DNA from: Plastoroseomonas hellenica
GTDB lineage: Bacteria; Pseudomonadota; Alphaproteobacteria; Acetobacterales; Acetobacteraceae
Assembly: GCF_018129085.1 (NCBI RefSeq)
Contig: NZ_JAAGBB010000010.1
Location: 62,001 to 126,000 of the forward strand
Direction of reading: 5' to 3'
DNA: 64,000 bases
The notes beneath the pieces were generated by a model, which was not told the origin of the DNA, did not search any database, and was given only the letters and a program-made list of their open reading frames with translations. A program made the position numbers and the translations under genes. Positions 36,500-45,379 of this stretch are shown piece by piece (positions within the stretch are counted from its first letter, which is position 1; every line of letters begins with the position of its first letter).

Positions 36500-38149
36500 A
36501 TGAGCACGTACGGCGCCGCCAGGCAGGCCAAGTCGACCAAAACCGAACAACGCGACACCACCGCCGTCCGCCGGGCCGACCGCAGCTCGACAGAAGAGAC
36601 GCCCAATATCCAGGGCAACACTTTCCACAAGATCATCGTTCAGGCGGCACTGACCCCTGAGCAGAAGATGCAGGAGGTCGCCAAGGCGCTGGAATTCGCG
36701 GGAACTCGCGAAGAGAACCGCGACCGCATCAAGGAATTCGATGCGTTCAAGGAATACATGCAGTCCATCTCCGAGGAGATGTCAAAGCAGCGTATCGCCA
36801 TGACGGATACGGAGACCTTCGCCGAGCTACAGCGCGTTTATGGTGACTTCAATAATGATCTGAACGACTTCATCGACGCGATGAAGCCGCTGACCGACAT
36901 CACGGACGCGCTCTATAAGCTTCGCGAGAACGGTCAGACCCGCGAGGCTCTCGCCCGTATCAAGGAAGATCGGGAATGGGATGAGAAGCATGCCCGTGAC
37001 GTGGAGCAGGCCACTACCCGGCTGGATGAGCTGAAGGCCAGGCAGCTTGCCCTCGAGAACGAGAACATCGCGCTGGCTCAGGACAAGGGCTTCTTCGGAT
37101 ATGGCGCGATCCGCTCCTCCTCCGTGGCGAAGATCAAGGTGAATGAAGCCGAGATCACGCGCATGACCGCGGAGATCAAGGATCTGACCGATAAGATCGC
37201 CGCTCTGACGCAGGAGAAGGACCAGAAGTCGGCGACCCGTTTGGACAGCGCCGAGATCGGGAAGTTGCGAGAGCTGCTCGATCTGACCACCGAGGAGCAC
37301 GTCAAGCAGCAGGCGGCGCTTGTCGAGCGCGCCTTGGCCTTCGTGAACAACGGCAAGACCCGCTTCGGATCCATCCGCAGCCACCTCGACAAGATGGTGC
37401 AGCAGATCGAGGGGCTCGGCGACAACAACAGCAACATGGTTCAGACCTACGCCGTATTGAACGAAGCCACCAAGCTGGCCGAGACGTCCAACCAGCGGAA
37501 ACGCGAGGAGCTCATTCAAGCGCCCGACGGCGAGAACCTCATCGACAAAATGAAGCGCGAGCAGTCCAAGCAGGACATCGACGAGCACATCGGTATCCTC
37601 GCGACGGCGACCGTCGACACGATGCAGGCCTATGGCGAGTTGACCGCCGAGGCCATCAAGATCCGCAACATGGAAGCGGCCACCAAGAAGCAGGGCGAGT
37701 CCGCGAGAGCGATGCACTCTCGTGGCATCGCCTCCGTCGCATCGCAGCTGAGCACCGTCATGACCGCGGTCAACTCCGCCGCCATCAACGAAGCCCAGGC
37801 GATGGCCGGTTCGACCCTCGCCGAGATGACCCGCGTCACCAACGAAGTCGCCAGGAAGGAGTCGATCCGCATCGCGACCGGCCGTGAAGACGTCAACACC
37901 GACCTCGAAGAGATGCTCAACCAGCTCGCGCAGTTCGGCGATGTGCAGCGCGAGGCGACTGCCATCACGCGCGACGCCCTTACGCGCATGCGCGAGAATC
38001 TGGCGGAGCTCGAGGGCCTGGCCACCGACGTGGGCAAGGATACGCAGGAGTTCGTTGGAGTGGCCGCCGATGTTGTCGCCGGCGTGAGCAAGCCCGAGGA
38101 AAAGTCCCCGCCACCTCCGAGCGCGACGCCCTCTCCCTTCAAGCTCTGA
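36500..38149 (+). CDS. Large coiled-coil protein, unknown function (operon gene 1)
   Basis: A 549-residue soluble protein, almost entirely charged helix. No signal peptide or membrane helix. A long coiled coil is evident at about residues 160-250 (VEQATTRLDELKARQLALEN; EAEITRMTAEIKDLTDKIAALTQEK). The C-terminal third (VASQLSTVMTAVNSAAINEA, TLAEMTRVTNEVARK) is also helical, and the protein ends in a proline-rich tail. Distant likeness to TelA/KlaA toxic-anion-resistance proteins is possible but not established. It is followed after 10 bp by the ClpB-like gene, so it may be that ATPase's substrate, adaptor or filament partner. Not recognised as any characterised protein. Confidence 0.75.
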   Translation: MSTYGAARQAKSTKTEQRDTTAVRRADRSSTEETPNIQGNTFHKIIVQAALTPEQKMQEVAKALEFAGTREENRDRIKEFDAFKEYMQSISEEMSKQRIAMTDTETFAELQRVYGDFNNDLNDFIDAMKPLTDITDALYKLRENGQTREALARIKEDREWDEKHARDVEQATTRLDELKARQLALENENIALAQDKGFFGYGAIRSSSVAKIKVNEAEITRMTAEIKDLTDKIAALTQEKDQKSATRLDSAEIGKLRELLDLTTEEHVKQQAALVERALAFVNNGKTRFGSIRSHLDKMVQQIEGLGDNNSNMVQTYAVLNEATKLAETSNQRKREELIQAPDGENLIDKMKREQSKQDIDEHIGILATATVDTMQAYGELTAEAIKIRNMEAATKKQGESARAMHSRGIASVASQLSTVMTAVNSAAINEAQAMAGSTLAEMTRVTNEVARKESIRIATGREDVNTDLEEMLNQLAQFGDVQREATAITRDALTRMRENLAELEGLATDVGKDTQEFVGVAADVVAGVSKPEEKSPPPPSATPSPFKL

Positions 38150-38159
38150 GGTCCGGGCG

Positions 38160-40319
38160 ATGAGCCATCTGATCCGGGGAACCGACTATCTCGGCCGGTT
38201 CCCGAACTTCGAACTCAGGGGGCGAGACAAGGACCTCGAGCGGGTTTCCGCCATCCTCATGCGCAAGCGGGCGAACTCGCTCCTGCTGGTAGGTCCGGCA
38301 GGCGTCGGGGTCTCCGCGCTCATCCTCGGCCTGCAATCGATCAAGACCAAGCCGGGCACGCCGTTCGATATCATCGTCAAGCGGTTGTTCTTCCTTGATA
38401 CTGATCGACTGTTCTCCAGCGGAGACGGGCACCTCATCAACGAGGAGTTCCAGAAGGTCCTGAGGCAGCTTCAGACAACGCCGGAATCGGTGCTCATCAT
38501 CGAAGACACCTTCGGCTTCATCGAGGCCGCCCGGACCTCCGGGAATCCGCACTTCGTCAATGCCCTGAACTTTGCAGTGAAGAGTGACAAGACGCAGGTC
38601 GTCCTGGAAGTCCGCGATGAGCATCTGTCTCAGGTGCTGAAATGGCATTCCGACCTCCAGGAGGCCTACACACTTTTCGATGTCCGCGAGCCCGTCGGCG
38701 TGTTCCTTTACGACATCGTCGCCGCTGTCTCGAAGGAGCTCTCAGAGCATCACGGGATCGTTGCCTCCGATGAGGCGATCCGTGAGGCAATCGCACTCAC
38801 GAGCAAGTATCGCGATGGCATGGGCCTGGGCGGGGCGCAGCCGACCAGGTCGATTTCCCTGATCGACCGGTCTTTGGCCAGCTATCGGCAGCACGCTCAC
38901 CGCAAGCACCCCCGGATTGCCGAACTGGAACTCAAGGTCAGCGGCTCAGCCGGGCAGGAGCGCGCGGATTTCGAGAAGGCGCTGGCGGAGTGGAGTGCCG
39001 ACTGGACGGCGCTTCAAGCCAAGATCGGCGAGGCCCATCGTCTGCAGAGGGACGGCGAGGAGGCGATCTTTGCCTTGCAGGACGAGCGCGACCGCCTGCG
39101 GCAGGAGCGTGCGCGTCGGGCCGTGGAGAGCGATCAGCATGCGAGCTCGGCGGAGGACGCGGTCCGGATCCGCAGCTTCGCGGAGCTCGCAGCCGCCGGC
39201 GGTTTCGAAACCCCAGCCGAGGCGGAGATCTCCCGCAAGATCGCGCAGTTCGAGAAGGTGGTCGGGGAGAACCAGCGCGAGCATCGGCGGCTGGTCGAGA
39301 TCGTCAACAAGGATCTCCGACTCACCGAGAAGGAGGTCCGCATCGAGTTCAGCGAAATCTCCGGCATCTCGACCGAGAGGCTCGGCGAGGACGAGCGAGA
39401 GGTTCTGCGCAACCTCGAAGGCAACCTCCTCAAGAACATCTTCGGCCAGGACCCGGTGGTCCGCCACGTCGCCAATGCCGTGAAGGTGGCGAGGATCGAC
39501 GAGATGGAGGAGACCGGGCCGAAGGGCAGCTTCATGTTCCTGGGGCCATCCGGAGTCGGCAAGACGGAAATGGCCAAGCGCCTCGCGGCAGAGCTCGGCT
39601 TGGAACTGCTCCGCTTCGACATGTCCGAATACATGGAGAAACACGCCGTCGCCAAGCTGATCGGTGCCCCCCCGGGATACGAAGGCTTCGAGGCCGGCGG
39701 CATCTTGACCAACGCCGTGCGCAGGAAGCCGGTCTGCGTTCTTCTGTTTGATGAGGTCGAAAAGGCCCATCCGGACGTCTTCAACGTGTTTCTGCAGATC
39801 CTCTCCGACGCCCGCTTGACGGACAATCTTGGGCGGACGGTCGACTTCCGAGAAACCTACATCGTGATGACCACGAATATCGGTCAGCCCTTCTACCTGG
39901 ACATGACGCTGACCGACGAGGAGGCGCAGGAACGGGCGCTGATTGAGCTCAATCAGACATACCGATCGGAACTCCTGAACCGCTTCAATGGACGTGAGAA
40001 CATCCTCCACTTCCGACGCCTGGGAATGGAGGTCATCGAGCGGATCATTTCCCGCGAGATTGATAAGCTCAACAAGGCCTATGACGCCCGTGGTCTTCGG
40101 GTCGTCATGGCGGAGAACTCCCTCCAGGAATTCTGCCGCGCGCACTATGATCCGACCCGGGGTGCGCGTGGATTGCCCGGATACATCAAGGCCAATCTGC
40201 GCCCGATCCTGGTGAACCACGTGCTCGAGAACGCCAGGAGCACCGGCGCATTCCTTGTTCGCTTCAATAACGAGAGCCGGGGCTTCGAAGTGGAGTTCAG
40301 GGAGCACCAGCATGCGTGA
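38160..40319 (+). CDS. ClpB/ClpA-like AAA+ protein with degenerate first ATPase domain (operon gene 2)
   Basis: A 719-residue AAA+ protein. There is no Clp N-domain. The first AAA+ domain has GPAGVGVS (45-52), where the Walker A lysine is Val, and VLIIED (111-116). A helical middle region (about 265-400) follows. The second domain is intact: GPSGVGKT (462-469), VLLFDE (527-532), TTN sensor 1 (571-573), a Clp-type pore segment GAPPGYEGFEAGG (502-514) with Glu in place of the usual Val, LLNRF arginine-finger region and GARGLPGYI sensor 2. So one active and one probably inactive ring is expected. No ClpP-binding IGF/L loop was seen, suggesting disaggregase/remodelling rather than proteolysis. 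Overlaps the next gene by 8 bases. Confidence 0.85.
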   Translation: MSHLIRGTDYLGRFPNFELRGRDKDLERVSAILMRKRANSLLLVGPAGVGVSALILGLQSIKTKPGTPFDIIVKRLFFLDTDRLFSSGDGHLINEEFQKVLRQLQTTPESVLIIEDTFGFIEAARTSGNPHFVNALNFAVKSDKTQVVLEVRDEHLSQVLKWHSDLQEAYTLFDVREPVGVFLYDIVAAVSKELSEHHGIVASDEAIREAIALTSKYRDGMGLGGAQPTRSISLIDRSLASYRQHAHRKHPRIAELELKVSGSAGQERADFEKALAEWSADWTALQAKIGEAHRLQRDGEEAIFALQDERDRLRQERARRAVESDQHASSAEDAVRIRSFAELAAAGGFETPAEAEISRKIAQFEKVVGENQREHRRLVEIVNKDLRLTEKEVRIEFSEISGISTERLGEDEREVLRNLEGNLLKNIFGQDPVVRHVANAVKVARIDEMEETGPKGSFMFLGPSGVGKTEMAKRLAAELGLELLRFDMSEYMEKHAVAKLIGAPPGYEGFEAGGILTNAVRRKPVCVLLFDEVEKAHPDVFNVFLQILSDARLTDNLGRTVDFRETYIVMTTNIGQPFYLDMTLTDEEAQERALIELNQTYRSELLNRFNGRENILHFRRLGMEVIERIISREIDKLNKAYDARGLRVVMAENSLQEFCRAHYDPTRGARGLPGYIKANLRPILVNHVLENARSTGAFLVRFNNESRGFEVEFREHQHA

Positions 40320-40932
40320 GAAGGTGAAGGCTGGTCTGGCCTCGAGCAGGTTCCTGGTCCAGCTGGCGGCTTCTTTGCATTGGGTGTGGGCTGTGCCGCT
40401 GCGCCCCTTCCGCCGCGCCGGCGCCTGGATGGTGGGATCGGTCTTCCGTTGGTACAGGCTTCTGTGGGTACGCTGCACCCACAACGAGTATGGCGGCTTT
40501 GTCTATTGGCGAGGCGGCGCAATGATACTGGCGACCGGGGTCGCGCTCTACCTGATACCGGTCGTGCTCGGGTTCGTCGCCCAGACCGCGCTCTACTTCA
40601 CCACCCGGAACTACGAAGAAGTCTACCTCATTCAGTCGGAAGAGATCTATCCGGACGACAACGTGTGGGCGGTGCGGGGGTGTGATCGCCTGCCTTGCGA
40701 CAGGGACAGCAGCATCTACTTCCGCATCTCGCCGACGCCGTTCAATCATCTTTGGAGCGTGGTGAACACCGGCTGGCTGTTTGTTCCCGATGATGTCGGC
40801 TCAGGCGTTCCCACCGGCCTCACCAGATGCTGGGTCAGATCCTACGGCATCCGCATCAAGACCCTTATGCGGAGGTTCGAAATCTATCCCGACGCGCTTG
40901 ATATCTCCTGCCGGAATGCGGTGGAACGCTGA
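40312..40932 (+). CDS. Single-pass membrane protein with cysteine-containing domain (operon gene 3)
   Basis: A 206-residue protein. Residues 1-60 are basic and aromatic (FRRAGAWMVGSVFRWYRLLW), residues 68-93 form one membrane helix (AMILATGVALYLIPVVLGFV), and 100-206 form a soluble domain with cysteines at 124, 129, 173 and 200. If this domain is periplasmic the cysteines could pair as disulfides. ATG 40312 lies within the 3' end of the AAA+ gene (ATGCGTGA), so translation is coupled. No family recognised; its place suggests it anchors the AAA+/coiled-coil pair at the membrane. Confidence 0.75.
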   Translation: MREKVKAGLASSRFLVQLAASLHWVWAVPLRPFRRAGAWMVGSVFRWYRLLWVRCTHNEYGGFVYWRGGAMILATGVALYLIPVVLGFVAQTALYFTTRNYEEVYLIQSEEIYPDDNVWAVRGCDRLPCDRDSSIYFRISPTPFNHLWSVVNTGWLFVPDDVGSGVPTGLTRCWVRSYGIRIKTLMRRFEIYPDALDISCRNAVER

Positions 40933-41346
40933 GGCCTTCATCCGGGGAGGGCTGCGGCCTTCGGCCAAGGTTGACCTCAGGCTGAGCGTGGCCTTGTAGG
41001 CGAAGACAGCGAGCGGATGCAGGAAGGTGGCGCCCGGGGAGATGATCCTTGACCGCCGCCGCGCGGTCTCGCCGGTGCTCCTCGGCGGCGAATTCGCCGC
41101 CCTGGCGCCGGGGCGCTACCCGCGTGCTCAGGTTGCAGGGCAACTCCCGATCGCCAGTGGTGTGTCATTGTCATTGAGAGCGGAAGCCAGCGCACCGCCG
41201 GCCTGATCAGCAGGGTTGACGGGTGCAGAGGCATATCGCGCGCAGCGACGCATCGGCGAAGCGATGCCTGGACGCTTGCGCGGATGCTGAGCGTGCAACT
41301 GCTCGCCCGAGATGCCGTTCATCCGTCGATTGCGCTGGAGGCGGAC
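40933..41346. other. No secure gene
   Basis: Between the AAA+ operon and the BrkB-like gene. A 54-codon plus-strand frame from ATG 41042 (ribosome-site-like GGGGAG before it), MILDRRRAVSPVLLGGEFAA ending at TGA 41206, is possible but has no other support. Confidence 0.35.
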
Positions 41347-42201
41347 ATGCCGGCACCCAAGGCCCTCGCGGTAGGCACGGTGAAGGGCTTCATGGCTGAT
41401 GAATGTATGAGCCGGTCGGCTGCAGTCGCCTACTACACATTGTTTTCCGTGGCCCCTCTCGTGATCATCGCGACCGCGATCGCGGGGTTCTTCTTCGGTG
41501 ACGAGGCCGCCCGCGGCGAGGTGACCGCCCAGCTCGAGGGAACGCTCGGACGCCAGGCGGCCGAGGCCGTACAGGGCATTGTCCAGAACGCCAGCGACGC
41601 AGGCAGCGGCACCGTGGCAACCATCATCGGGGTCGCGACACTGCTGCTTGCCGCGAGTGGCGTTTTCGGCGAGCTGCAGTCGGCGCTCAATGCAATCTGG
41701 AAGACGAAGACGCCCGACGAGCAGGGCACCGTGTCTCGCTTCGTGCGTGCCAAGGCAGCCGCCATTGGCCTGGTTGCCGCGCTCGGCTTCCTCCTGCTTG
41801 CCTCGCTGCTCGTCAGTGCGGCCCTCAAGGCGCTCGGTAGCTGGGCTGGCGGGCTGCTGCCTGGGTTCGAGGTGCTGCTTCATGTCATCGAGCTTGTGGT
41901 ATCGATCGGCATTCTCACCGTGCTGTTCTCAGCCATCTACAAAGTCCTGCCCGACCGCCCGATCGCGTGGCGCGACACGTTGATCGGCGCTTTTGCGACG
42001 GCGCTCCTTTTCAGCATCGGGAAGACCGCCATAGGGATCTACATCGGCAGCAGTTCTATTGCGACCAGCTATGGTGCGGCCGGCGCCCTGGTAATCGTCC
42101 TGGTCTGGGTGAATTATTCTGCCATTATTTTCTTCCTTGGCGCGGAATTCACGCGCGCCTGGTCGGAGCAGGCGGGCCGAACGGAGAGCCGCTTCGAGTG
42201 A
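41347..42201 (+). CDS. YihY/BrkB-family inner-membrane protein
   Basis: A 284-residue polytopic protein of the YihY/BrkB family, function not settled (once annotated as RNase BN or virulence factor). Family features: SRSAAVAYYTLFSVAPLVIIATAIAG near the N-terminus, LNAIWKTKTP, and TSYGAAGALVIVLVWVNYSAIIFFLGAEFTRAW at the end, with about six helices. Start at ATG 41347 is supported by GGAGG 6 bases upstream. Confidence 0.88.
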   Translation: MPAPKALAVGTVKGFMADECMSRSAAVAYYTLFSVAPLVIIATAIAGFFFGDEAARGEVTAQLEGTLGRQAAEAVQGIVQNASDAGSGTVATIIGVATLLLAASGVFGELQSALNAIWKTKTPDEQGTVSRFVRAKAAAIGLVAALGFLLLASLLVSAALKALGSWAGGLLPGFEVLLHVIELVVSIGILTVLFSAIYKVLPDRPIAWRDTLIGAFATALLFSIGKTAIGIYIGSSSIATSYGAAGALVIVLVWVNYSAIIFFLGAEFTRAWSEQAGRTESRFE

Positions 42202-42279
42202 ACGGCGCGCGCGCCGACGACGAGGCTCCTCTGTTTCAACCAACTCAGCTGTTCACACCATTGCGGACTTCTACTGACT

Positions 42280-42648
42280 ATGGTGTTTCGCTTTGGGCGC
42301 GACCTGAGGGCGAGGGCGATGGACGCAGCGGATGCCGTGTATGAACCGGACGGAGCCCTGTTGTTGGCAGGCCTTTGCCTGCTGGCCGCGCTGGCAACCA
42401 TTGGCGCTCTGATCCCGGCGATTGTGGCCCTGGTCCGGAGCGTCCTCGCATCGCCCCCTGTATGGCCGGTTCTCGGGGGCATCGCGGCGTTCTGGGGGCT
42501 GTGCGCGTCAGGGCGCCCCATCGCTGGAATGCTAGCGGCTCTCGCAGGGGTCATCGGCACCGCGGTGGTCCAGGACGTCCGGGACAGGGCGGTGCGCAGA
42601 GCGCGTGCGGTGGATGCGACGACGGATGCTCCGCCGCAGAGCGGTTGA
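42280..42648 (+). CDS. Small membrane protein
   Basis: A 122-residue frame with two or three hydrophobic segments (LLLAGLCLLAALATIGALIP; VWPVLGGIAAFWGL; IAGMLAALAGVIGTAVV) between basic ends. No family recognised. It follows the BrkB-like gene by 78 bp and may share its transcript; ribosome site not obvious. Confidence 0.5.
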   Translation: MVFRFGRDLRARAMDAADAVYEPDGALLLAGLCLLAALATIGALIPAIVALVRSVLASPPVWPVLGGIAAFWGLCASGRPIAGMLAALAGVIGTAVVQDVRDRAVRRARAVDATTDAPPQSG

Positions 42649-43194
42649 GGTCGGCGACTGGCCCGTTCTCCGGGGGTGATGTGGGTTGCGGAGCGCGGCC
42701 GCCCCGGCGTCAAGGCGACGTGTAGTTGTGAGGTCAGCTGCGACATGCGTGTTGGGAGCGTGCCCTCGCGATAGGCCAGGCTGTCCTTTTCGCGTTAAGC
42801 CCGGCTCGCCATCTTCGCTTCCAGCAGTGATCGACCCCACCCGAGGGCATGCGACCGAGCGGAGCCGCGATGCGGAGCGTGTGCCCCTTTGGCGCGGCGC
42901 CGCGGAGCGTGCGGCAGGCCAGGCGCTTCCCTGAGAAAAGCGGAAGACGGAACGGCCGGTGCTGTGGCTCAGACCGGCGCAGCCCCGAGAGGATTCGTCC
43001 CAGACGGGCTTGGGACAGAATTCGCCTTCCACTCCGTGCTCGCTGCAATCGCCGCCAGGGGAGGTGCCGGCGATAGCCGCCGTGTCGCGTGCATAGGCAG
43101 CCGCAATTCGCCGACTGCCGATCGCCGGCTGGATGATGCGCGTGGACACCGCACCATCGGACGCGGGACGCTCGCCCGCTCACCGGCAACGCGC
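42649..43194. other. No gene recognised
   Basis: Downstream of the PAAR-like gene on the minus strand. All long frames are arginine/serine-rich or low-complexity on both strands; further phage-tail genes that would be expected next to gpV/PAAR are not seen. Confidence 0.4.
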
Positions 43195-43539
43195 CTACTC
43201 CGCGAGAACCCTCGGCTGAACCGACGTTATGATCATCGGCCCCTGGGCGATACCGTCTGAGGTCACGCACTGATTGCTCGCGCCCGCCAACGCGACCGCC
43301 TGACCATTCATCGTCACGCGGGACGCCGCCGCTGTCCAGACGACCCGCGTACAGGGCTGCGGCCGCGGGCCGTTCGCGCCTTCGACGCAGAATGGGCAAC
43401 CGGAGATATGGAAGGCGCCTCTGGCCGCCAGGGCTGGCGTGCCGCTCAGCAGGACGCGATCCGGACCCGGCGATGGCTGCACCGCGGCGCCATGCGGGCA
43501 GCGAAGGCTGCTGCCTATGTCGAGGATTGCGGCCGGCAT
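43195..43539 (-). CDS. PAAR-like protein of a contractile-tail type
   Basis: A 114-residue protein reading MPAAILDIGSSLRCPHGAAV, a strand-rich middle with FHISGCPFCVEG, and VTMNGQAVALAGASNQCVTS. The N-terminal 'h-D-x-G-x-x-h-x-CPH' and paired cysteines match the small PAAR-like proteins that cap spikes in phage tails and extracellular contractile injection systems. Its ATG overlaps the upstream gpV-like gene stop by one base (TGATG), so it is translationally coupled to it. Assignment is by pattern, not certain. Confidence 0.6.
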   Translation of the reverse strand: MPAAILDIGSSLRCPHGAAVQPSPGPDRVLLSGTPALAARGAFHISGCPFCVEGANGPRPQPCTRVVWTAAASRVTMNGQAVALAGASNQCVTSDGIAQGPMIITSVQPRVLAE

Positions 43540-44012
43540 CAGGTGACCGCCAACGCGCCGCCATTAATGGAGACGGTCGGGCCCACCATCTCGAGCACGG
43601 CGCCCTTCCCGTTTGACAAGGTGATGCCGGTCTCGCCGATTGAGATCAATGCCCCGCTTTCGGTACTGAGTTGAATCTCGGCCCGCCGCCCCGCGTCAGT
43701 CGGTTGAGCCTCTTCGGCCCGCGAGCGGGCTACGAGCGGAGGGGCTTCGGATGCGGTGCGATACCAGCACCCGGTCCAGATCGGCGCGGCGGCGTTGCCC
43801 TGCTCGAATTCGACCCATACGCCTGCGCCCGGGGCAGGAAGCATCCACACGGCGTTGGACAAGGTCGGCGGCGGAAGACACGGCATCGCCCAGACTGGCA
43901 TCCCGTCGCTGACGTCTGCCACGGTGACGAGCAAACGCCCGATATGAAGAGGGTCGAGGTCGCTCGCCACTTCACCGCGATACTTACCAAGATACTTCGC
44001 CATTGATGCCAT
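43539..44012 (-). CDS. Phage baseplate assembly protein V (gpV/gp5-like spike)
   Basis: A 157-residue spike-base protein: KYLGKYRGEVASDLDPLHIGRLLVTVADV opens the OB-fold domain of gpV/VgrG-like proteins, followed by WAMPCLPPP and GAGVWVEFEQGNAAAPIWTGCW, the most conserved part of the family. The rest forms beta-repeat text (IQLSTESGALISIGETGITL) expected for the spike. ATG 44003 is an equally good start. Coupled to the PAAR-like gene, but sheath, tube and baseplate wedge genes are absent here, so the pair is orphaned or serves machinery encoded elsewhere. Confidence 0.78.
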   Translation of the reverse strand: MASMAKYLGKYRGEVASDLDPLHIGRLLVTVADVSDGMPVWAMPCLPPPTLSNAVWMLPAPGAGVWVEFEQGNAAAPIWTGCWYRTASEAPPLVARSRAEEAQPTDAGRRAEIQLSTESGALISIGETGITLSNGKGAVLEMVGPTVSINGGALAVT

Positions 44013-44475
44013 CCTGTCCTGATACGAGTGTGGGGCGCCGCGACCAATTGGACTTCACCCGTCTGCTTGGCACTCCACAAGAGGAAGCCACTCCAGCCAA
44101 AGCCGCTCCGCAGGCATCGGTTGCGCCATGGTTGAAGATCACCCGGAGATAAATTGGAGCCGGAACTGGCGCACGGACGAAGCTGCCAGGCGGTGCGCCC
44201 AGGACCTGAGCTCAATGCCGTGCAGCAAACGTGTCGCGAGTCGCTCGGGCAATCGCGCGGCCCGGATCTTGACCAAACGTTGCCGCCACCTGTTGGCGCT
44301 GGCGGGGCGCCCCGGCAACGCGAACGCGTGGGGATCGCTGGAGCGGCCGGGTCATGAGCGGCTCGGGTGAGGCACGCGATCCTCCGCGAACCGGCGGCAT
44401 CTCGCTGCGTCAGTGCTCCGCGCGCTCGGCTATGCGACGGGCCGCAGAAGGACCCGCGGACTTCCTGATGGAGGA
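44013..44475. other. No gene recognised
   Basis: Between the gpV-like gene and the receiver protein. No convincing frame, repeat or terminator. Confidence 0.4.
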
Positions 44476-44973
44476 TCAGGGGTCGTTAGCGACGGCGGGA
44501 TCGGCTGAAGGCGGGATCCCGTCAGGGCCGAGGTCGTAGGCAACGCTGGACCTCGTCTGCGCCCCCTCTCCCGTCCCGGCACCCGCTCCCGGCCGTCCAC
44601 CCGGCCAGCCTGCGAGCGCCAACAATTCGGCTGTCAGCACCTGGTCCCCCACGGGTTTCATGACGATCCGGCAGGAGGCAAACCGTGCCGGAAGATCATG
44701 GATGTAGTAGCCGCTGAAGAATGCGAATGGCACGCCTGTCGCCATCAGCTCGTCGGCGAACGGAAGCGAGCTTTCGCCACCTCGTAGAGAAATTTCGAGC
44801 AGCACTGCATCTGGCTTTTCCAGCATTCGCGTGCGGGCTTCGGCAACGGTGCTTGCCGGCGGCAGGGTTCGATAACCCAGGTGCCGCATGAGCCTGAGGG
44901 TCGTCGCGGTGATCAGCGGATCGCCTTCGACGAGCAGGATGCAAGGCGATCGAGCGATTCCAGTTCCGGCCAT
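44476..44973 (-). CDS. Receiver-domain protein lacking the phospho-acceptor Asp
   Basis: A 165-residue CheY-like protein with no output domain. The fold is recognisable: CILLVEGDPLITATTLRLMRHLG, AVLLEISLRGGES, VPFAFFSGYY and IVMKPV. Compared with the intact paralogue at 45380-45796, the acceptor Asp (LLDINL) is Glu here, one acidic-pocket residue is Gly (VEGD), and the switch Thr is Ser; the conserved Lys remains. It may be locked in an active-like state or respond without phosphorylation. The Gly/Ala-rich tail after residue 125 is probably disordered. Strong ribosome site AAGGAGG 5 bases before ATG 44973. Confidence 0.78.
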   Translation of the reverse strand: MAGTGIARSPCILLVEGDPLITATTLRLMRHLGYRTLPPASTVAEARTRMLEKPDAVLLEISLRGGESSLPFADELMATGVPFAFFSGYYIHDLPARFASCRIVMKPVGDQVLTAELLALAGWPGGRPGAGAGTGEGAQTRSSVAYDLGPDGIPPSADPAVANDP

Positions 44974-45379
44974 CGCGGCCTCCTTGCCATGCTGACAGGC
45001 GCGTGTTCGGTCTGCTCCCTCAGGCGCGTTCCGCTGAATGACGCCGCGCGTGTCACCGCCTGCTGTTCAACTCCGAAGACCCGCTTGGCGTTCCCAGCCG
45101 CGCAGCATCACAGGTGGACTAGGCCCGCATCGTTCACAGCGTCCAACCGCGTAGCCTGCGGCTCTTCCGGCCGCGGCGCGCCGAACTGGTTCCCAGCACG
45201 GCTCGCCTCATGTGCCCTAGCACCGTCGGCCATGTGATCGGGCGGTGAGCGGCGGCCGTGCTCCGATGCGATTTAAAGCAGCGTGCGATGCAGCTTCAGA
45301 GCTCACAGGCTATGGCGTTGTGGGGATGGTGAGTTTCGCGACCGGTTGGCTGTCGACGAGAACCCCGAAAATGGAGACT
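44974..45379. other. No gene recognised
   Basis: Spacer between the two receiver genes; short low-complexity frames only. Confidence 0.4.
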
